64,000 nucleotides of DNA from Citrobacter braakii (GTDB lineage: Bacteria; Pseudomonadota; Gammaproteobacteria; Enterobacterales; Enterobacteriaceae): contig NZ_NAEW01000004.1 in assembly GCF_002075345.1 (NCBI RefSeq), positions 310,001 through 374,000 of the forward strand. Direction: 5' to 3'. Positions within the stretch are counted from its first letter, which is position 1. Each line of letters opens with the position of its first letter. The notes beneath the pieces are model-generated. The model made no database searches. It was not told the DNA's origin and worked only from the letters and a program-made list of their open reading frames with translations. Below are positions 40,917-48,696 of the stretch, piece after piece. Made by a program: the position numbers and the translations under genes.

Positions 40917-42162
40917 GAAGCCTCCATAACCTCAAAAAACTCTATTTCATCCATGGAAAGGTAAGTGTGTACTTTTAAGCACACCGACCCTCTAAAAAAT
41001 ACCTAACAATCGAGTAATTGATTTTATTAATATTGCTAAATACATGAGATGAACTTTTACACAACAAGGATGTGATATCAACCCCTCGCCATTCATAGCT
41101 AAAAGCTATCAATCACTCATTCTTAGATTTGAATTACTAATGGATACCGGCATTTCAATACGATTATTGGTTGTATTATTAGCACCACCTGTGAAACCGC
41201 ACTTTCATCTTTTATTCAAAATGAGAAAATTCTCAAAACACAATGAAACATTTTCTTACAAATTACCAGCATACATACTGGGGTTAAAGGTAGCCTGACT
41301 GAATTGTCACCCATATATCTACCTTTAAATTCGTAGCTATACCGTGTGAGATTTTAATCAGTACAACTGAAGTCTATCTAACTATATTTGCTATATTTTT
41401 CAACAACAATGCCAGAATATACACAAGGCTAACGAGCCCCCCGGCATAGCAAGCATTCAAAATGGTACAAAGTACTAAACTAACTCGTATATTTTTGTGT
41501 ATCTACATAATTTCGTGACCGGATAATGAGAACAAAACTAGTCACCTTAAGAAATTATTACTAATGATAAAACTACTGAAGATATTTTTAACAAAATAGA
41601 TGTCCACCATGTTTATCCAGGTAAGATCCTACCAAGTCTAAACCATTTAAAACCTGTTACTACCGATTAGAGAAAATTGACCTACAAAAAGAATACATTA
41701 CTTATTTATGAAGAATGACCAATCTTATATCGTGTTCAAAAAAGATAACTATTGAATTATAATCTAACAATTAACTACGTGACCTATATTAGCGTTGATA
41801 TATTTTCAGACAGACAATCAAACATACTCCTTAAAATTTCTTAAATAAATTCAATTGATTGATAGTTGATTTTTTGTACCACGGGAGAAATGCGATATTT
41901 AAGACACCAGTATCGCGAATTGAAAGGATTAACCAGCATATACAAAGCTCTACTATCCGAGAGCGTCAAAGATTTCTCTTTGGCCCCTGTGGATAGTTAG
42001 TTTCATATGAGGTATCTGAGGTATCTCCCGCCAGGGGAGCCTATCGTCTCCCACAATCGCTTTAGCCTGCATAGTCGTGCATTGAGTCCGTATGACCGTT
42101 AAACAAAGAAACACATTGAGATTACGAAGAATAATTGAATCAGGAGAGTCTGTGAGAAGTAA
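40917..42162. other. Non-coding AT-rich region upstream of tviA
   Basis: About 1.25 kb, strongly AT-rich, with no credible gene; a short leftward frame (41953-42210) crosses the attachment repeat and has no family likeness. It must contain the tviA promoter. Confidence 0.6.
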
Positions 42163-42189
42163 GTCGTGGAGCGGGCGAAGGGAATCGAA
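42163..42189 (+). other. attL-like copy of the glyU 3' end
   Basis: 27 bp beginning GTCGTGGAGCGGGCGAAG and ending GGAATCGAA are identical to 47615-47641, which covers the 3' end of tRNA-Gly glyU and the bases just beyond it. The sequence diverges at once on both sides. It marks the left end of an element integrated at glyU. Confidence 0.9.
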
Positions 42190-42245
42190 GTATCGAAGAC
42201 AATCGGTCACTAACCATTTGATTCTTAAGCACCAAGGAATCCCTT

Positions 42246-42267
42246 GGGTTACATAGTAGGTTACAGT
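42246..42267 (+). other. Putative integrase arm-site, left
   Basis: GGGTTACATAGTAGGTTACA plus GT: two GGTTACA repeats 12 bp apart. The same 22 bp occur with one mismatch at 47526-47547, in the same orientation, near the other attachment end. Typical of arm-type binding sites for a tyrosine integrase. Confidence 0.65.
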
Positions 42268-42299
42268 TTACTTGGTGATGTGTCTACGTGTTCTATTCC

Positions 42300-42866
42300 T
42301 CATTTATGCCAATGGCGCTTCACAGTGCGAACAGAGATGCCCAGATGATCGGCAGCCTGAGCCTGAGAAAGTCCCATAGCCTTACACTGTTGAACGCTCT
42401 CGGTTGTCTCAGTGGCTTCAGGTCGCCCCAGCTTAACGCCCTCCGCTTTCAGGCGATCAAGGGATTCCTGAGTACGCTCCCTGATTCTGTTCTTCTCAAA
42501 TTCAGCAAAGACGGAGAACATTCCTAACATCATTTTGCCTTCAGGCTTGCTGAGATCAGGGACAGGTAAATCGAGGCTAATAACTTTCACGCCCATAGAC
42601 CCTAAGCGTTCTACGGTAGATAACACATCGATAGCATCACGACCTAAGCGGTCAATCTTAAGAACAATCAGTTCATCCCCCGCTTCCAGTTTGTCCACCA
42701 GCTTACTGAACTCCTTACGGCTTGCTGTAGGAATCCCCCCTGAAATGGTCTCGCTAACTACACGACTGGTTGATACATCGTAGCCACGCAGACGGATAGC
42801 ACTGAGTTGGTTCTCTGTCGTCTGTTCGCTGGTGGATACACGGCAATATATAAACTGTCTGGTCAT
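42300..42866 (-). CDS. Serine recombinase (resolvase/invertase family)
   Basis: A 188-aa small serine recombinase. Nucleophile Ser11 in YCRVSTSEQ, IDRLGRDAID and EFEKNRIRERTQ helix-E region; a C-terminal helix-turn-helix reads LSQAQAADHLGISVRTVKRHW. The start at 42866 (MTRQFIYCRV) is chosen because the upstream ATG lacks family sequence. It may resolve or invert DNA in this element or act as a regulator. No target inverted repeats were recognised. Confidence 0.88.
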   Translation of the reverse strand: MTRQFIYCRVSTSEQTTENQLSAIRLRGYDVSTSRVVSETISGGIPTASRKEFSKLVDKLEAGDELIVLKIDRLGRDAIDVLSTVERLGSMGVKVISLDLPVPDLSKPEGKMMLGMFSVFAEFEKNRIRERTQESLDRLKAEGVKLGRPEATETTESVQQCKAMGLSQAQAADHLGISVRTVKRHWHK

Positions 42867-43377
42867 GATGAACTCTTTAGGTGACATTTAAAGTGGGGAC
42901 ATCATAGTAATGGTGACAATTAATATCAACCACTACTTTATGACACCATAGAATGACCCTTAGCCTTAGTGACATCTAACGGATGTTTGTTGGCACCAAA
43001 AGGAATAGGCAGGCTTAATATCAGGAAATAAAGGTAGCCATGGAGACCACCTTAGGGCATACGGGGAATTCAGGAAGAGAGCGACTTTCATGGTATCCAC
43101 ACAGAAATTTTTGACAATTTTTCATAAGCGTCAACTGTCATCACAATACTCACTGCATGTTAGATTTGCTCATCATCAACATATTTTCTATGGAAATTAA
43201 ATCAGTTGAATGTGAAAATCGCTTACGAAGAAGCGCGCTCGCCACTGTATTTACCTGAAGCAATAAACAATGACGATAAGCCAGTACGTGGGACGGGCTA
43301 AGGATTAGGCTTCTGTATCTGATTGATGTTAAGGAAAATTCTAACTTTGGTACGCATAACTATACAGGGAATACTTT
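42867..43377. other. Gap between serine recombinase and DUF4236 gene
   Basis: A 511-bp divergent gap with no credible gene. It contains a possible rightward SP6-type phage promoter core (TGACACCATAGAA at 42941-42953; SP6 has TGACACTATAGAA) and an AATGGTGACAATT motif (42909-42921) that resembles AATGGTGATGACAATT in the T7-like array. A 29-codon GTG frame (43212-43301) lacks a ribosome site. Confidence 0.45.
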
Positions 43378-44577
43378 ATGCCTCTCCGCTTCAGACAAAC
43401 CTTTACTCTTTTCCCCGGCGTTCGCCTCAACATTGGTAAGCGAGGAATAAGCGCGAGCATCGGTGTACCGGGTGCAACTGTCAATATTGGTCAAAGAGGA
43501 ATCAGAGCGACAGTAGGATTACCTGGTTCTGGTTTGTCATATACAACACCGACCTTACCATACGAAGACAAGCACTCAGCTACCAATCTACTGAATCCGT
43601 CTTCTTCAGAGCCTCATTTTGATTTACCAGAGGCAGTGCCAAGCAACATTCCATCAAACGCTAAGATTTATATGCCCCAAGCTGGGATGAATGAAATTTC
43701 CAGCGCCTCGGTTGAAGTTCTGACAAGTACATCGCTTTTACCGCTGCGGGATTTGATCGCCAAAGCCCGAGAACAAAAGGCAGAGGTAAAAGCCGATTTA
43801 CAAGAAGCACTCGCTGAAGAATCAAAACAAAAGAGCGAATTGGTTCGACGTAAATCAAGTCTCTTCCGCTGGTTTTACAAGCGCCGAATTGCAGAACTTG
43901 AAACTGAACTTCCTCAAACCCAAGCAGAAATTTCTCGCCTGGTATCTTGGGAGGACAACACTAAAATTGCTATCACCTTCGAAAGCAGTGATGCCTCACA
44001 GCGGGCTTATGCCTCAATGGTCCGTACATTCGACGCATTAAGATCGAGCATAAAAAAATGGGATATTACTGCGGATAAGGCTACAGACCAGTTTGCCGAA
44101 AGGACGTTAGCCACGAGGTCTGTTAATCGCCACCCTGTTACTTTCGATTTCAGTTCAACTGACCTCATTCAGTTTACAGGGCGTGCATTGCGGTTTGAAA
44201 ACGTCAATGGTGACGACATCTTGCTTTATCCGGGTGTTGCTGTCATACCACGCCCCGATGGGGCATTCGCATTAATTGACTTACGGGAATTACAAATTAC
44301 TGCAGAACATCGAGGATTCCATGAGGAAGATGGTGTTCCAAGTGATTGCAGGGTCGCTGGACATACATGGGCTAAAACGAATAAGAATGGCTCACCAGAC
44401 CGTAGATTTAAAGACAACTATCAAATCCCCATATGTATTTATGGGAATATTACTTTTCAGTCTCAAACTGGAGTGACTGAAGAATACATGGTGTCGAATG
44501 CCGATGCAGCCGTAGCCTTCGCAGAAGCAGTCAAACGCTATCAGGTTTCGCTCACTGAGTCAGAGGCTTTGGTATGA
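43378..44577 (+). CDS. DUF4236 domain protein of unknown function
   Basis: A 399-aa protein. Residues 1-60 are a DUF4236 domain with repeated Gly-rich beta motifs (GVRLNIGKRGISASIG; GATVNIGQRGIRATVG; LPGSGLSYT). Residues about 125-195 form a highly charged coiled-coil (KAREQKAEVKADLQEALAEE). The C-terminal 170 aa look globular with no family recognised. No signal or membrane segment. It is the only rightward gene of the element and probably its main cargo. A role in phage defence is possible but not shown. Confidence 0.8.
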   Translation: MPLRFRQTFTLFPGVRLNIGKRGISASIGVPGATVNIGQRGIRATVGLPGSGLSYTTPTLPYEDKHSATNLLNPSSSEPHFDLPEAVPSNIPSNAKIYMPQAGMNEISSASVEVLTSTSLLPLRDLIAKAREQKAEVKADLQEALAEESKQKSELVRRKSSLFRWFYKRRIAELETELPQTQAEISRLVSWEDNTKIAITFESSDASQRAYASMVRTFDALRSSIKKWDITADKATDQFAERTLATRSVNRHPVTFDFSSTDLIQFTGRALRFENVNGDDILLYPGVAVIPRPDGAFALIDLRELQITAEHRGFHEEDGVPSDCRVAGHTWAKTNKNGSPDRRFKDNYQIPICIYGNITFQSQTGVTEEYMVSNADAAVAFAEAVKRYQVSLTESEALV

Positions 44578-44598
44578 GTTTAACTCTTACATTTTCCA

Positions 44599-44889
44599 TT
44601 AACCTATTTGCGGAAGTGCCTTAAGAACAATAATAACCCGACTATCTAACATTTGGTCTGGGACAATTCGATTCTTCTGGTCACGCTTACCACAAGCGCT
44701 ATTGATTATAAACTCACCATCATAGCGCTCACTCATATAGCTTTGGATTGCACCATCACGGCGCTGATATACACGTTCAAACCCTACAGACTCAATGATA
44801 CCATTAGCACGGAGGGTGATATAAAGTTGTTCACGAGTCAGGCCAACAGCTTTGGCTACCTGAACAAAAGTCATTGCTTGAATAGACAT
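44599..44889 (-). CDS. Small helix-turn-helix-like protein
   Basis: A 96-aa protein with an N-terminal motif VAKAVGLTREQLYITLRANG that resembles the C-terminal helix-turn-helix domain of phage antirepressors. Start ATG 44887-44889 has an AAGGAGAA ribosome site, so it is well supported. It is the first full gene leftward of the T7-like promoters. Likely DNA binding and regulatory; no closer family recognised. Confidence 0.72.
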   Translation of the reverse strand: MSIQAMTFVQVAKAVGLTREQLYITLRANGIIESVGFERVYQRRDGAIQSYMSERYDGEFIINSACGKRDQKNRIVPDQMLDSRVIIVLKALPQIG

Positions 44890-45123
44890 AATTGATTCTC
44901 CTTCTATGAAAGTGTCTTTTCATCTGCTCCGAAAGGGCAAAGGCCAACCAGTCAGCGGATTTATGACCTCGCCAACAGACAAATAGACACGTTAATAAAG
45001 ACTGGATTAAGATGATTTAAGTGATGCTTTCGGGCATCGATTGGGAGTCGTTAATCATAATCTCTCAAAAGCATGAGTCACCGACAACAGTAGGGATACT
45101 AATAAGATTAATAATGAATATCT

Positions 45124-45282
45124 TTATGAATTAATTACTTGTGTAAGTATAGTCGTATCCGATACCTGAGCGTATATCGACAATTCAATAGTGACATGGC
45201 TGTCCGGGGCATCGCTGCCATCCCTCATATCTGGCTGACTAAGCTCAGACGGGGAATCACTGAGTACCTTTTGGTCTGGCAC
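45124..45282 (-). CDS. Possible small ORF in the T7-promoter leader
   Basis: A GTG-started frame of 52 aa (contains DMRDGSDAPDSHVTIELSIY). The ribosome site AAAGG lies only 3 nt from the GTG, which is too close, so translation is doubtful. Reported because its composition looks protein-like and it lies in the leader of the T7-like promoters. Confidence 0.28.
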   Translation of the reverse strand: MPDQKVLSDSPSELSQPDMRDGSDAPDSHVTIELSIYAQVSDTTILTQVINS

Positions 45283-45290
45283 TAACCTTT

Positions 45291-45338
45291 CTATTGATTA
45301 ACATGGGTACCACCCCATGCTGTCACCAGATAGACCAT
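45291..45338 (-). CDS. Possible 15-aa leader peptide
   Basis: ATG 45336-45338 to TAG, peptide MVYLVTAWGGTHVNQ, with an AGGGG ribosome site 8 nt upstream. About 100 nt downstream of the first T7-like promoter start. Short and unproven. Confidence 0.28.
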   Translation of the reverse strand: MVYLVTAWGGTHVNQ

Positions 45339-45432
45339 TTCGATCACCCCTTCGGGCACTGGCAAAGATATACGCTGCAAGCCTCAGTATCCTTAAGGCC
45401 GGGCTCGGATGCCCTAAGGGAAAGCACTAAGC

Positions 45433-45455
45433 TCTCCCTATAGTGTCGGGTATTA
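45433..45455 (-). promoter_or_regulatory. T7-like phage RNA polymerase promoter 1
   Basis: On the leftward strand it reads TAATAC-CCGA-CACTATAGGGAGA: 19 of 23 bases match the T7 class III consensus, and all four differences fall at -11 to -8, the polymerase specificity bases. Predicted start at 45438. No sigma-70 reading explains the conserved GGGAGA. Confidence 0.85.
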
Positions 45456-45465
45456 AAATCGTACT

Positions 45466-45488
45466 AAGCCCAATGGTGATGACAATTG
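45466..45488 (-). promoter_or_regulatory. Degenerate T7-like motif A
   Basis: Leftward strand CAATTGTCATCACCATTGGG aligns with a T7-like promoter with two changes in the CACTATAGGG core. It is exactly 90 bp from the matching motif at 45556-45578. Function uncertain; may be an operator. Confidence 0.4.
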
Positions 45489-45522
45489 TTTCACTTATTG
45501 AGACTGGATTCGATTTCACATA

Positions 45523-45545
45523 GTTCCCTATAGTGTCCAGTATCA
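45523..45545 (-). promoter_or_regulatory. T7-like phage RNA polymerase promoter 2
   Basis: Leftward strand TGATAC-TGGA-CACTATAGGGA followed by AC. The -7 to +4 core is intact; the -11 to -8 bases are TGGA, with G at -9 and A at -8 as in SP6. Predicted start at 45528. It lies exactly 90 bp from promoter 1. Confidence 0.8.
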
Positions 45546-45555
45546 AAATCACCCT

Positions 45556-45578
45556 ATTCCCGATAGTGATGACAATTA
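45556..45578 (-). promoter_or_regulatory. Degenerate T7-like motif B
   Basis: Leftward strand TAATTGTCATCACTATCGGG: core with one change at -1 (C for A). Second member of the motif A pair. Function uncertain. Confidence 0.45.
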
Positions 45579-45583
45579 ATACA

Positions 45584-45606
45584 TCTCCCTATAGTGATTG
45601 GTATCA
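45584..45606 (-). promoter_or_regulatory. T7-like phage RNA polymerase promoter 3
   Basis: Leftward strand TGATAC-CAAT-CACTATAGGGAGA: 20 of 23 bases match T7; differences are at -16, -11 and -9. Predicted start at 45589. Best T7 match of the three. Confidence 0.87.
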
Positions 45607-45626
45607 ATTATTTTTAAACTCACTGA

Positions 45627-45941
45627 CTATTTTTTACTATTGATACATTGATAAGTCACAGAATCAATACCTTCAATCGAACCGCCATTTTCCATGTATG
45701 AACCATCATCCAATGCTCTTGCAGTATCAAACTCCCATCCCTGACATATCACACTCGCTCTTGCCTGAGAGTCCTCTCCAAATTTCGGACTCCACCATAT
45801 CGGAGTGGAAGAAGTATAATGATAGGCCATAGTTACCGTGCCTTCTGACTTATTCGCATCAGCGGTATACATTGAAGGATTCATATTGCACCCAGATAAA
45901 GCAAACACAGACGCTGTAATAAAAGCAATTTTGATATTCAT
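45627..45941 (-). CDS. YecR-like lipoprotein
   Basis: A 104-aa protein with a signal peptide and lipobox ALSGC (Cys18). The body (EGTVTMAYHYTSS, ARASVICQGWEFDTA, VTYQCIN) resembles the small YecR-like lipoproteins often carried by enterobacterial phages and islands. Cys at the end and mid-protein may form a disulfide. It is upstream of the T7-like promoters and 17 bp after the integrase on the same strand. A surface lipoprotein could affect phage adsorption, but this is speculation. Confidence 0.78.
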   Translation of the reverse strand: MNIKIAFITASVFALSGCNMNPSMYTADANKSEGTVTMAYHYTSSTPIWWSPKFGEDSQARASVICQGWEFDTARALDDGSYMENGGSIEGIDSVTYQCINSKK

Positions 45942-45958
45942 TTCATCACCATTAACAT

Positions 45959-47509
45959 TTAATTAAATAGAACTTTTTTTAGTATATTTTCCAAAGTCTC
46001 GACTTCGACATCCTTCGCGTATCTGTCATAGGTTATTGACCCTGAGCTATGACCAAGGACTGCCTGAGCGTATGCCAGTTCAACGCCTTTCTGCTTTAAC
46101 TGAGTGGCAACTGTATGTCTAAACGAGTGGAACGCTAATCCCTCACGGTCAGCGATTACCTTGGGTAGCAGTGTTCTGTTAAACCACTTGCTGACTTGTT
46201 CACCGTAACCATTCTTCATCAAGCGAAGACCATCAAAGACCATCGCTGAATCGCCACCAGAAGCGCCCCTACGATCTTCTACGAGGCTCATGAAGTCAGC
46301 CAATACAAATCCATAGGCACCATCAACAAGCGGCACAGAACGCTCGCTGTGTGGGTTCTTGATGGACTTGCCATCCAGACCAGATTCATTGATATGGATA
46401 TAGACCGCTCCGTTCTCAGTGGTCTTGATATCGCTCGCCTGTAGCTGTGCCACCTCATTAAGCCGAGCACCAGTGATAGCAGCAATAACAGGCACAAAGT
46501 AGTGGTAGGGTTTGCCCGATGGTTTCTCAGCGTACGTCTTTGCGGCATCAATAAGCTGACCTACCTGAGTCGCTGAAAACGCCCTACGAGCGTCTGACGC
46601 TTTACGTGAAGGAGTCTTGAGTTCAAGCCCTTCGGTGAGATTCCTCTCAAGGAGACCATTACGGACAGCCCATTTGAAGACAGCAGACATCTTGACCAAG
46701 TATTTATTATTGATGGTCACGACATCCATACAATCAGACTTATCAAGGCGAGCCAGCAGGTCAGACAATGTGGCATCTTTGAAACGTTGCTTACGATTCT
46801 TTGGGATTTGCTGGAGAACATCACGGACAGCGATCATATCTGCTCGTGTGGCATTGGTGAGGTCATTCAGGCCAAGGTGATTGAAGATTTCAATGAGGGT
46901 TGAATGAGATGCCCTATTCTCAGATAGGGTTGCTGGCTTCCAGTTCTGTATGTTCTCTCTTTCGTATTGCTCAATGAGATCACTAAGGATTATAGGATTG
47001 CTGGTGGATGACAATACAGATTGACGGTCACACACAGTCAAATGCGAATCATTATCAATATAGTCAAGTAGCGGCCTATTGTTCCCTTCAATCCTCGCTA
47101 TACATGCCTTGAGGACCCCCATTGCTTCCTCAATGTAGCGGTGCTGGTCGATGGTCAAAGGTTCGCTGGCTACAGCATCAGACAGGTGTTGACCAAGTTC
47201 GGCGTACTGGTCTTTATACAAATCTCTCATATCAGTCTGGAACAGGTCTGAACGTCCCATAGACAGTTCCCACTCAGCGATGTCCCTGAGGTGTTCCCTC
47301 ATATCCTCGTAGGTCATATCAGGGTTATCAGCATGGATGACCTTGAGTGCCGCTTTGATTTGCCGTGAGTGTGACATAGCCGTTCTTCGGTCTCGAGTAT
47401 GCAAGGATAGTGAGATCATTTTATGACGGTTTTTCAACCGGAAATAATAGATACCGTTTCGCTGGTAAAGATAAACATTTGTCGAGTGAATAGTATTGCT
47501 TTGAATCAT
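45959..47509 (-). CDS. Tyrosine-type site-specific integrase
   Basis: A 516-aa tyrosine recombinase. Catalytic residues are visible as Arg in GARLNEVAQL, His and Arg in HSFRHTVATQL, and His and Tyr in LGHSSGSITYDRYAK. The N-terminal YLYQRNGIYYFRLKNR matches the arm- or core-binding domain of island integrases. It starts 109 bp from the 3' end of glyU, the usual layout, and should recombine the 27-bp att repeats. Appears intact. Confidence 0.93.
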   Translation of the reverse strand: MIQSNTIHSTNVYLYQRNGIYYFRLKNRHKMISLSLHTRDRRTAMSHSRQIKAALKVIHADNPDMTYEDMREHLRDIAEWELSMGRSDLFQTDMRDLYKDQYAELGQHLSDAVASEPLTIDQHRYIEEAMGVLKACIARIEGNNRPLLDYIDNDSHLTVCDRQSVLSSTSNPIILSDLIEQYERENIQNWKPATLSENRASHSTLIEIFNHLGLNDLTNATRADMIAVRDVLQQIPKNRKQRFKDATLSDLLARLDKSDCMDVVTINNKYLVKMSAVFKWAVRNGLLERNLTEGLELKTPSRKASDARRAFSATQVGQLIDAAKTYAEKPSGKPYHYFVPVIAAITGARLNEVAQLQASDIKTTENGAVYIHINESGLDGKSIKNPHSERSVPLVDGAYGFVLADFMSLVEDRRGASGGDSAMVFDGLRLMKNGYGEQVSKWFNRTLLPKVIADREGLAFHSFRHTVATQLKQKGVELAYAQAVLGHSSGSITYDRYAKDVEVETLENILKKVLFN

Positions 47510-47525
47510 GCTTGTAAGCCCATAA

Positions 47526-47547
47526 GGGTTACACAGTAGGTTACAGT
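47526..47547 (+). other. Putative integrase arm-site, right
   Basis: GGGTTACACAGTAGGTTACA plus GT, one base different from 42246-42267 and in the same orientation. Lies between the integrase start and the tRNA. Confidence 0.65.
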
Positions 47548-47614
47548 CAGCTACTGTAAGGAGGCGTTACGCCGTGTCCTCAAGGGATTCAATGAGATAG
47601 GTACTGAAAGAATG

Positions 47615-47641
47615 GTCGTGGAGCGGGCGAAGGGAATCGAA
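47615..47641. other. attR at the glyU 3' end
   Basis: The 27-bp repeat that is also at 42163-42189. It covers the CCA end, acceptor and T-arm bases of glyU, so integration leaves the tRNA intact. Confidence 0.9.
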
Positions 47642-47692
47642 CCCTCGTATAGAGCTTGGGAAGCTCTCGTTCTACCATTGAACTACGCCCGC
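47619..47692 (-). tRNA. glyU: tRNA-Gly (anticodon CCC)
   Basis: 74 nt with an encoded CCA end. The 7-bp acceptor stem GCGGGCG/CGCCCGC, the D-arm GTAGTTCAATGGTAGAAC, the anticodon loop TTCCCAA (anticodon CCC) and GGTTCGATTCC in the T-arm are all visible. Same as E. coli glyU, which also lies beside ygeR/actS. Target of the integrated element. Confidence 0.97.
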
Positions 47693-47771
47693 ATTGGAGT
47701 GCGTAAGGGATTATAAACCTTACGCTCTTCTTGGCAAGGGACTAACTGACTGATTGGCGATTAATTCACCG

Positions 47772-48530
47772 TCAGCATTTTGGCTTACTGCCCTGCGGTG
47801 GCAAATAACGCAGCGGATCGATAGCCGTCGCCCGATAGCGGATCTGGAAATGCAGCCGCACCGTGGTCGCATCTGAGCTGCCCATCGTCGCGATCTTCTG
47901 CCCGGCTTTCACGTTTTGACCGTTGTTCACCAACATGGTGTCATTATGCGCATACGCAGTGATGTAGTCCTCACTGTGCTTAATCATAATGAGATTACCG
48001 TAACCCCGCAGCTGATTACCGACATAAACCACCTTCCCGGCTCCGGCGGCATAAATCGGCGTACCACGCGCAGCTGAGATATCAATGCCTTTATTGCCGC
48101 CGTCCGCGGTTGAATAAGGCAGAATCACTTTACCGCTGGCAGGCCACTGCCAGCAGCGCTGCCCTACCGGAGGCCAGGAGGATTGCGGTACGGACGAAGA
48201 TGGTCTGACCGCCGCCGTTTTGGTTGAGGATTTCGTCGTTGTTTTGCCAGAGCCTGAACTGGTTTTCGCGCCGCCGCTGACCTTCAGCTTTTGCCCCACT
48301 TCAATGGTATAGGGCGGTGAAATATTATTCAGGCGTGCAAGCTCTTTTACGCTGGTCCCGGTGGCGCGCGAAATACGGTATAGCGTATCTCCCCGCTTCA
48401 CGGTATACACGGAGCCGGAATAACTTCCTGTATCAGACGACTTGCTCCCGGAACAGCCTGCTAACAGCAGACCGACACACAGCAGCATCGCGATACTCAG
48501 GCCATTTTTCTTCAGGCGTCCTGCACTCAA
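47772..48530 (-). CDS. actS: ActS (YgeR), LysM/LytM amidase activator lipoprotein
   Basis: About 252 aa from TTG 48528-48530, which has a GAGG ribosome site at good spacing and matches the E. coli length; ATG codons upstream (48548, 48566) lack one. Lipobox LLAGC (Cys26), a LysM domain ([17 protein letters not shown]) and a C-terminal LytM domain without the full zinc set. It activates the amidases AmiA/B/C in peptidoglycan splitting at cell division. Confidence 0.93.
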   Translation of the reverse strand: MSAGRLKKNGLSIAMLLCVGLLLAGCSGSKSSDTGSYSGSVYTVKRGDTLYRISRATGTSVKELARLNNISPPYTIEVGQKLKVSGGAKTSSGSGKTTTKSSTKTAAVRPSSSVPQSSWPPVGQRCWQWPASGKVILPYSTADGGNKGIDISAARGTPIYAAGAGKVVYVGNQLRGYGNLIMIKHSEDYITAYAHNDTMLVNNGQNVKAGQKIATMGSSDATTVRLHFQIRYRATAIDPLRYLPPQGSKPKC

Positions 48531-48696
48531 AACAATACCTCGCAACATTTTCAGACGCTTTATCATAGCAGCCAGAAACCGGATGCCAAATCATATCGCG
48601 CAACGAAGCGTCGACTCTGGCATTTCACACCCTCTGTTAATCATTCTGACTTAATAGAGCATATAATGTGAATGCTTAAGATTGATGGTGGACGCT

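Larger units (their letters stand above)
45434..45606. repeat. Diverged 90-bp tandem repeat carrying the phage promoters
   Basis: Promoter 1 and motif A recur 90 bp later as promoter 2 and motif B, with shared CCCTATAGTGTC, GTAT-AAAATC and GTGATGACAATT blocks; promoter 3 starts a third, truncated copy 61 bp on. The repeat unit is therefore a promoter-operator module. Confidence 0.75.
42163..47641. mobile_element. 5.5-kb integrative element at tRNA-Gly glyU
   Basis: It is bounded by 27-bp direct repeats of the tRNA 3' end, with an integrase gene next to the intact tRNA and matching arm-type repeats just inside each end. Content: serine recombinase, DUF4236 protein, small DNA-binding-like protein, three T7-like promoters with a leader, lipoprotein, tyrosine integrase. 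No capsid, terminase or replication gene is visible, so it is too small to be a phage. A phage satellite, a defence mini-island or a degraded island are the alternatives. Confidence 0.85.

Noticed and set aside
40917..42162. CRISPR array or IS element in the long AT-rich gap
   Set aside because: No regular direct repeats, terminal inverted repeats or transposase frame were found.
41953..42210. 85-aa leftward ORF across the attL repeat
   Set aside because: It crosses the integration junction, so its two halves have different origins; no family resemblance and no ribosome site seen.
43212..43301. 29-codon GTG ORF before the DUF4236 gene
   Set aside because: No ribosome site and no recognised family; too short to support.
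43345..43375. AACTATACAGGGAATA upstream of the DUF4236 gene as a further T7-like promoter
   Set aside because: Two extra bases break the core spacing relative to ACTATAGGGA; more likely part of an ordinary promoter.
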